Part shown: in pieces, positions 41,441-52,500 of the stretch
How positions within the stretch are numbered: position 1 is the stretch's first letter
How the letters are laid out: each line of letters opens with the position of its first letter
Assembly: GCF_964340395.1 (NCBI RefSeq)
Contig: NC_135557.1
Location: 25,019,063 to 25,071,562, forward strand
Source of the DNA: Glandiceps talaboti
Taxonomy: Eukaryota > Hemichordata > Enteropneusta > Spengelidae
DNA: 52,500 nt
Reading direction: 5' to 3'
Notes under the pieces: generated by a model
The model's input: only the letters and a program-made list of their open reading frames with translations
What the model was told of the DNA's origin: nothing
The model's database searches: none
Program-made: the position numbers and the translations under genes

Positions 41441-41905
41441 TTAAGCTTGTTTCAGTGCAGTTACCGCCCAGGGGTAAAAACTGATATGGAAACAATTCGT
41501 CTTTCATTTAATTCCAATACACCGTGACCCTCAAGGCAATAATTCAAACTTATTGTATGCAGGATGAAATTCATCGTTGATTATTGATTTTGATTTCCTC
41601 TTTGTGCAATCAATAAAGTAAGGATATGAGGAAAGGAAGGCCTGCCCCAATAATTGAAGATGGAGTTTTAACAACTCTGTTTAGCTTGCGTATGGTCTTT
41701 CGTTGTAATATTGCAGTACCAGACAATGAAATTGAGAACACTTTTGACCAAGGCATGGTAAAAGTTGGTCATGAGAGTTTTGCTGACACTAGAACTCTTT
41801 AGGCGACGGCGAATGAAAAGACGATGCGAGGCTTTCGTTATAACGCTATCCACATGTTTTCCCTACTTCAGATCATTATTTGTCGTGAATTACATTACAT
41901 TTATT
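41441..41905 (-). pseudogene. Non-LTR retrotransposon fragment: RT thumb and C-terminus
   Basis: Minus strand, in order: FTTNNDLK, stop (TAG in place of a likely Trp), GKHVDSVITKASHRLFIRRR, then VSKTLMTNFYHALVKSVLNF, a +1 shift to RVVKTPSSIIGAG, then DEFHPAYNKFELLP, a stop, and NCFHISFYPWAVTALKQA ending at 41441. The order DLKW..H / KA..RL..LR.L / FY.A..SVL / RVVKTAS.IIG / HP.Y..FELLPSG / N.F..SF.P.AV..L matches the thumb and C-terminal part of CR1/Jockey/Rex-like LINE reverse transcriptases from memory. The palm domain and endonuclease are absent, so this is a 5'-truncated, mutated copy. Confidence 0.8.
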
Positions 41906-44246
41906 GATTCTTATTTTGTGTTATACGTTGTTATTGTTAATATTGTTGCGCGTGCATTCTTATGTGATGTAAGTTTTCCGTTACAAGTTGGAACACGCAT
42001 TCATATAAAGTACAGAGTTCACAGAGTTCCCAGTGTATCCTACTACTTTCTTGTACTATTATTGCTGTTTTCGAATCCCTTTCTATTGTGAGTCATCCAC
42101 ATTTTTATTTAATTCTTAAAGAAACGTGCTACACTACGTCTCAGCACATTGTACGATCAAAAATGTCAAAGAGGAAAGGGCACATATGACTTTAAAAATT
42201 GCTTGCTGGTTAAAAGTTCTTTCAACTACAAAGGATAACAATTTCAGAAGAGAGCTAGTAGATTAAAACAAATCACTCGTTAAATAGCATCACACATTAA
42301 AATAGAGAGTCTACTGTCCTGCAGCAAACCTGGCAACACAACTTGAAATCATCAAATTAACTGCTGTCTAAAAAGATCATCTGGTATAAGAGTAATAAGG
42401 AATTTAAATTGTTCAACAACTTCGACATCTTTACCTGAACTGATAGCAGAATGTGATTCATACCGTGTTTCCTAAAATCTACAATGTAACAGCTGAGTTA
42501 TTGTACAAAGATAACAATAGGGATGTATGGATGAACATTCATAAAAATGAACATGCATGTACCTGGCAACTTGATGTGCCCATAGCAACAGTGAAATGAT
42601 GACGTAATTAAAAAGATAACAGGGATGGTTGGCAATTAGATGCAATGGGCATGTTCAATCAAATGACCTATGAACTGTATAGTTGGGCTGCATTGTCATT
42701 GGCGATATTTTTAATGTTATGAAATAAATGTTAATGACTGACGTCATAATGAATATCTTGTTGCCATTGTCCCGAAAGGTATTTTTATGGCCATCTTCGT
42801 GACAGTTACCATTTTGCCATCCACTTGAAACTTACATGTTGGCTGTTTCAGACAGTGTTTCCCTTTAATATAACTGATGAGTGTGAAAGTCCCGCTTGTC
42901 TTTTGTATCTGTCAACACACTCTTTATGTGCTGGGAGGAATGTTTAGTTTTTTTACTTACAATTATAACGGAAATATGACAGTCTTTCTGTGGAACTTCG
43001 GCGAAACATGTCCTACCTGAACATACTAAAAAAGAACACAGTTAAACCGTTAGCTCAGTCAACATGTTTAAGTAACATATGTTATTGTGGCGGGAATGGT
43101 AATCAGTTTTGATGATGTATGCAAAATTAACAAAAGAAATGTTGCCAGGTGACGCTTTTTGCTGAAATGTCTTTACAAGCTCATTATTGCTATTGTAATA
43201 GCCTTGTGGAAATATTCAAACCACATGCCCAGTACATTGGCAATATCGATCCAACAAAAATATATTTAATAACATTTTTCTCAATACTTTGCTGCATTGG
43301 TAAACTCTCAAATGCCATTCTCTTAAAATCACCTCACTAAATGATTTATAGCTTAGAAAACAAACACTTCAAAGAATCGTATAATTGCATGGAATGCATG
43401 GTATGGTTGTGCATGCTTTCATAATTGTTTTTCTCATTTCAAAATCGACAGATGGCAAACTTGAAAACGTATATGACGTTCATTGTTTGCGGCAACCTAC
43501 AATTTTCTGAATTCCAGGTGTTGCTTATTTCATTTTTTTTTGACACACCAGCTTCCCCAATTGTTCGGGTTTTGATCATAACTTTCACAGGCATTAACGG
43601 AAAATAAAATGGCTCCAACAATGTTGTATTCAACCGCGAACGTGACAACTGGATATTGATAACTGACTAACTTGTAAATGCCATAGAACCTAAACTGTTT
43701 TATCAGACGATTTTCTGATTCAATGCAGCGCTAGGTACATTGTAAATGTTAAACTGATGTTATCGTTTTTGTTCTTTATACGTTTATTACATTGACATAC
43801 TTCATAATGGCGGAAAAGATAGTATTGGTGATTTGAATTATTGCAATTTGTGCATGTTTTATGACTGGTCAATTACAATTATAGACATTATTAGGTACAA
43901 TAGTTTAGTTTGATTTCTTCTATGTCCTTTGATTATTTAAAATAATGGGAACAGTAATAATACTGACAGGACATTCATTTTTCTTAAATACACAGATGTT
44001 TGATAATAAACTGTTCAGGTAGCATATATAAGGTAGCATTGATAACTACAAATAATCCTTATTTCAAATATCAAATTATTGTCATGATGAATGTCCTATT
44101 AGTTTTACAGGATACTAGGAAAAACCCCACATTTTATAATTATGTGCTGGTATATGTGAATACATATATGTGTACACGCGTACGTACAGTGACAAACTCT
44201 CTTGTATAGATGTTGGCCATTTTTTCCAGCACGCCATGAACAAAAG
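41906..44246. other. Unique DNA, no gene supported
   Basis: Short frames only (about 60 codons). No further LINE similarity is seen upstream of 41905. Confidence 0.45.
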
Positions 44247-44371
44247 GTTGTTGTTGTTGTTGTTGCTGTTGTTGTTGTTGTTGTTGTTGTTGTGATGTTT
44301 GTATTTTTATCGGGGGTTTTGGTAATGATGATGATGGTGGGTGGTGGTGGTGGTGGTGGTGGTGGTGGTGG
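44247..44371. repeat. (GTT)n and (GGT)n microsatellites
   Basis: GTT at 44247-44293 with one GCT, and GGT at about 44338-44371. Poly-Val and poly-Gly frames here are artefacts. Confidence 0.96.
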
Positions 44372-44596
44372 TCTTGATATTATCGGTAATGGTTTTCGGG
44401 ATGATGATTATGGTTTTAATGGTCGTAGTGGAGATATTTTATGTATATATGTCACTGTTCTGTAGAACTGTTTTACATGTAACATTACCGACATGTAATA
44501 ACTCTGCCGTTACAAACAGAATCAATCGTCATTATCTCCTTTACATCTCAGAAACGCAATGTTTATGTCATCAAAGATGTAATTTATATTACACAA

Positions 44597-44719
44597 GCCG
44601 AAAGCACAGTCCCCCTTCCCCGAGTGTTTGCCGAAAGCACAGTCCCCCTTTCCCGACACGAGTGTTTGCCGAAAGCACAGTACCCCTTCCCCGAGTGTTT
44701 GTCGAAAGCACAGCCCTTC
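44597..44719. repeat. 33-bp minisatellite, 3.5 units
   Basis: The unit is GCCGAAAGCACAGT, then CCCCCTTCCC, then CGAGTGTTT. The second unit has a 5-bp insertion (GACAC before GAGTG). GC-rich against its AT-rich surroundings. Confidence 0.9.
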
Positions 44720-44808
44720 AAATACAGTACCTCATCTGTGTGACTAATAGGAGTGGGATTTATGATAGGGTGATCCTGTTTATTTCCCTTTTCCCTGTTT
44801 CTCATTAC

Positions 44809-44946
44809 CTGACCGACCAAAACTTTCAGCTCCGACATCAAAACAACTTTTTTTTCGCCCGCTTCTAATATTTTATGAAATAACGCTCTCTCTGGTAAGA
44901 ATAAGCAAGTGTTTGGACTGCAGCTGCCGACATCATCTACAGTCAT
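44809..44946 (-). CDS. Candidate first coding exon, family unknown
   Basis: Minus strand. The ATG at 44946 lies in a good animal start context (GCCGCCAACATGA), with an in-frame stop 21 bp upstream. The 46 codons to a donor (GTCAG then GTAATG at 44808) encode a mixed, charged sequence (ALFHKILEAGEKKVVL, MSELKVLVGQ). The frame would otherwise run into the 33-bp minisatellite, so splicing at 44808 is the more sensible model. No family recognised. A short overlapping plus-strand frame starting ATGTTGGCGGCG at 44945 is the main rival. Confidence 0.3.
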
Positions 44947-47149
44947 GTTGGCGGCGACGACTCTTATTAACGAACATGGTGGAAGTTATTCAAGTAGGGA
45001 GGAGGTTGTCATGCCAAGTGTGTAGATAAGCTGAGAAGGGCATGTTAGGATCCATTTTTAAAAAGATATAGAGGAGAACAAGGTGCAGATAAACATGCAC
45101 ATGATTATTTTGTTGACATTTTTTTAATTGACCAGCCGACCCATAGTTGCTATGAAAACTAATGAGCAAAAAATAGAGCCGCCGTGAAATTGATGGCAAC
45201 AAATATATATCACACGACAAATTGTCTGTGATATGCACGAAATGTCCTTAAAAAATAAAGTTTACACCTGATAACGAGAGGTAGACACTTGAATTGGTGG
45301 AATTTGTATGTATTATATATTTTGATTTATTAAGTAAAAAAAATAAATTACCACCAAAATTAATATTTATGAATATTTATTTTAACATGGTTGTTACTTT
45401 ATTATTATGATGACAAATAAATGTAAGTATCGCTGATATGCAAAAACTTTCTTGATTTTGATGACTGGCTTTGAACTGGTCGAGATCAAAGGCTAATGTC
45501 TTAAACGAAGGCTTACCCTTAATAATATGGAGTAGACGCCATAATGGGATAGCTATGCATTACAGCTTTATAGTTAGGCTGTAAATATTGATTATTTGAT
45601 ACCCTCACATACAGGGCCGTCAGCCAATCACATTATGTTGCAAGCCGAAAAGGAGTCGCGTATACATGTACCATAATTATAATATCTTACATTTGTGGCA
45701 CATATTGCATTGCCGGATATTGCATGTCAGAAACGAATTTATTGTAGAAAGACGAACACAAGGACTGACGCATGGACGTACAGATGAAAGGACGAAGCAT
45801 ATTATAAAGTCTCCCTTTTGGAACTACAAGTAAAACAGCGATAACCGTGTGTGCCCTCGTCTCACCCACACTGTCTGAAAGTCTCTGAGGAGACACTTAA
45901 TATATCCCCGTTACGTTAATACATCCGTAGTAATCAGGTAAATGTTGAAATTTGAACAGCCTTTTCCATTGTGGCATCATTAAAAATACATGTATCACAA
46001 CACCCTAAAAGCAAAGTGTACGGGGTCGCAAGTTGTCTGTAACAATACTTAGCTTGCGTATGTATTATCTGTTTGTGGCGTAATTTTTTAGATAATTCGA
46101 TTTTCCAACAGTCTGAGAGTAGTTGCCTATTTTACGTTATTCATACAATTTTAGATTTTCAAGATTTTACTTATGTTAGGATTTCATTTAATAATGTGGA
46201 AAAGATATCGTTACTTACACACTGCCAATGCAAACAAAATGTTCGTTGCAGTCTCTAGTGTTGTAGGTTAAGGCATGTTTTAATACAAAACAACTAAAAA
46301 AAATTATATTGTTTAATATAAATACTAACAACAATAGAGTTATTGTAACAGTTAAGAATAGAAATGGGCAGTGACTGTGCCATGTATGTGACAAGCTTTC
46401 TATTTCCTTAGCAGTATTATTTGATATTTGCATTTTACATGGTTACTACCAACCGATATGATTTCGACAGTTTTGCCGCCTATCATTAAAGTTGACTAGT
46501 AATTCTACAGATAGAGGGTAATTGTTTTAACTCCTGTTATTTACAAAGTACTTAAAAATCATGGTTCAATATGTCATATTGAGTCATCTAATAACCAGTT
46601 TAAATGAGACTGTCACCCTAGGTAATAAAGGTGTTTTCATAAAGTTTTGGGTCCAGAGAGTCATATCATGATTTCAAATTATATAATTTTCGCTCTATTA
46701 ACGTTGCTTTGAAAAAAAAATAATTTAAACTCTTTTTCGCCCTTTTCTTTCAGTGATACACTATTGCTTGATGGGTCTTAGCAGGCATGATTATTTATTT
46801 TCGTAATCGTTACAGCCTTTACACTGTATTCACATTACAAGGATAATCTTTTGACGTATTTAAATTGAAGGTTATTATATTTACATAGCAATGCTCTTCC
46901 AATTTGGCCATGATCTTTTCAACCTATTTAGTCCTTCATTGGGACATGACGCGTGACAATTACGTCAACAAATGTCATCATTAATATTCATATTCTTAAT
47001 TTACATATACATCTATGCATTATGTATTTCAATATGCTGCGGTGGATCTATCATCGCATCGGTTTGTCAATTAATAATCGATTTGATTGATAAGTCAGAT
47101 TTCCATCATCATCTTGATAAATGAAGGTGAAAAAAATATTGGCAAATTG
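44947..47149. other. Unique DNA with a possible old repeat
   Basis: 45478-45560 shows weak similarity to 26250-26340. Small frames only. Confidence 0.4.
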
Positions 47150-47240
47150 ATTGGTGCTTGGGTGGGAGGAAGAGTGAGTGAGTGGGTGGGTGGACTGATT
47201 GATGGATGTATGATACGATGGATGGATGGAGGAAGGGAGA
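47150..47240. repeat. Degenerate GTGA/GGAT low-complexity tract
   Basis: Purine-rich, with GGGTGGG, GAGTGAGTGAGTGGG and GATGGATGGATGGAGG units. Resembles the purine-rich composition of R4 but is not a clear copy. Confidence 0.7.
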
Positions 47241-48012
47241 GATGGGAATATGAATTGCTGCATTGTTTTGTTAATAAGGGAAAAGATGTATTGTTAGAAA
47301 TAAAGCATGGATGATGTGGTGTGTAGATTGATGCATGGTCGATCAAGAAAGGAACAGGTTGATTACTTGATGTATGGGGTATGAAGAGGGATATGGTTAC
47401 AAGTTGATATTTAAAAAAAAGAACGCGTCATCTAATTCTGTTTGAAGGGACTTTCTTGCAATAGTGATCCATATTAATTCCTCGCTGCAGTTTGTTGCTA
47501 TTATGTGATAACAAACATCATTGACAAGTATTTTACATCATTACTCAGAGGAGAGTAGATTTGCAACCTCGGTTCAAGATAAACAACGTTAAATCGATTT
47601 GTTTGATATACTAATGCTCATTACAGATCGAGGTAGTCATCATATCCTTTGTCAATATTTAATAAAACAAACGTCTTGTTTTTTCTCAACAGTCAAATAC
47701 AATGTTTGTAACAAATATCACTTTTGATAAAAATGGGAGAACACTATTCAGCTTTATTTAATGTACTCGCTGTAAATCAGATATTGTTGTTGTTGTCTCC
47801 CACCACGCATGCTCAAACACACGCCCTTCGAATTACAAAATAGTCTCATTACGGCAGCCTTGCTATGTAACAGTCTATTATATCGGCGGACATAAACACT
47901 TCCTAACAGCGGAAGGTACAGCTTGCAAGTATGAAGGCTATCGTGTCATTAGCATTGAGGTATATTTGAAGGGATGCTAATGAATCCGTAAAAAACGATT
48001 GTAGTTCAAGTA
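47241..48012. other. Unique DNA, no gene supported
   Basis: A minus-strand frame (47903-48151) overlaps the exon candidate at 48013; neither can be confirmed. Confidence 0.4.
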
Positions 48013-48157
48013 AACACGTCGTAGAGTGAGTACATACAGAGGGTGTGGAGAGACGAAACACCACAGAGTGATCAGTATACGTCGAACTAGCGGGCACGTA
48101 ACAATCAGATTTGTTGTCGCCAACTTTGCTAAGGACTTTGCGAAACATCATACACAG
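48013..48157 (+). CDS. Candidate exon with strong donor, coding status unclear
   Basis: The frame is open from 48013 to a strong donor (CACAG then GTATGT at 48158), giving about 48 codons (RRTSGHVTIRFVVANFAKDF). There is no ATG start and no clear acceptor, so it could be part of a 5' non-coding exon. A complete minus-strand frame covers the same DNA. Confidence 0.18.
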
Positions 48158-52285
<4,128 letters not shown>

Positions 52286-52500
52286 ACAATTTCAGAATTA
52301 ACACAGTGTAAGTTGTATACCTCAGTCTCGACATTTACCAGTGACATGTTTGTATTCACGTTTTATTCAATGCAGACCATGTGTTTAGTTATATTGAACA
52401 TTCGTGAATACAATTTAACGAACAACTCCAAACACACATATATATATTTAACGAACATATTGTTAATCAAGTTAATCATGTTCGCTCGTCATCACATTCG

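Noticed and set aside
41765-42091. Plus-strand ORF of 108 codons
   Set aside because: It is partly antisense to the recognised LINE fragment at 41441-41905 and has no motif of its own.
42869-42900. CTGATGAGTGTGAAAG, hammerhead-like
   Set aside because: Stem II would be 4 nt in total with no loop, and no stem III can be drawn.
44341-44868. Plus-strand ORF of 175 codons
   Set aside because: It starts in a GGT microsatellite, passes through a 33-bp minisatellite with a 5-bp indel, and is antisense to a better-supported exon candidate.

Overview
This is a stretch of AT-rich nuclear DNA, roughly two thirds A+T by eye, from a metazoan, most likely a marine invertebrate. I could not fix the phylum. 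No prokaryotic gene layout is present: no dense ORFs and no ribosome binding sites. There are many long pure microsatellites (TA, CT, TG, CATA, GACA, GATA), tandem minisatellites, interspersed repeats and broken non-LTR and Penelope-like retroelements. No ORF belongs to a conserved cellular gene family I recognise, and I saw no tRNA, rRNA or CRISPR. The window is best read as intergenic or large-intron DNA with a few weak exon candidates.

Layout. From 1 to 5.5 kb there is unique DNA cut by GACA, CATA and TA tracts, with a TA-embedded repeat (R1, 3388-3518) and a second dispersed repeat (R2, 3642-3759). From 5.5 to 11.1 kb there is mostly unique DNA, a weak promoter/5' exon candidate near 7.1-7.3 kb, and a seven-unit 92-bp minisatellite at 9.6-10.2 kb. 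The richest part is 11.15-12.37 kb: TA tract, two head-to-head R1 copies forming an almost perfect palindrome, TA and CT tracts, a second hammerhead-type segment, another TA tract, then a decayed reading frame that looks like the N-terminal part of a Penelope-like element. From 13 to 32 kb there is unique DNA with microsatellites, two copies of a TG-centred repeat (R3), a half copy of R1 at 26.0 kb, a 50-bp satellite at 29.5-30.0 kb and a second R2 copy. At 32.3-32.9 kb lies the best cellular gene candidate, a two-exon ORF of 131 codons with no recognised family. A 37-bp satellite fills 33.3-34.2 kb. At 40.4 and 41.4-41.9 kb are two minus-strand fragments of non-LTR (LINE) retrotransposons. 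The rest is unique DNA with microsatellites and a few exon-like segments.

Main result. R1 and the 11.8-kb segment each carry a compact type I hammerhead ribozyme fold: the CUGANGA box, a short stem II, the GAA box, a very short stem III, a NUH cleavage site and a closing stem I. Stems I, II and III differ in sequence between copies but stay paired, which is what selection on RNA structure produces. The nearby Penelope-like reading frame fits with the known presence of hammerhead motifs in Penelope-like elements. The R1 copies, about 130 bp and always embedded in TA tracts, may be a small non-autonomous, retrozyme-like derivative.
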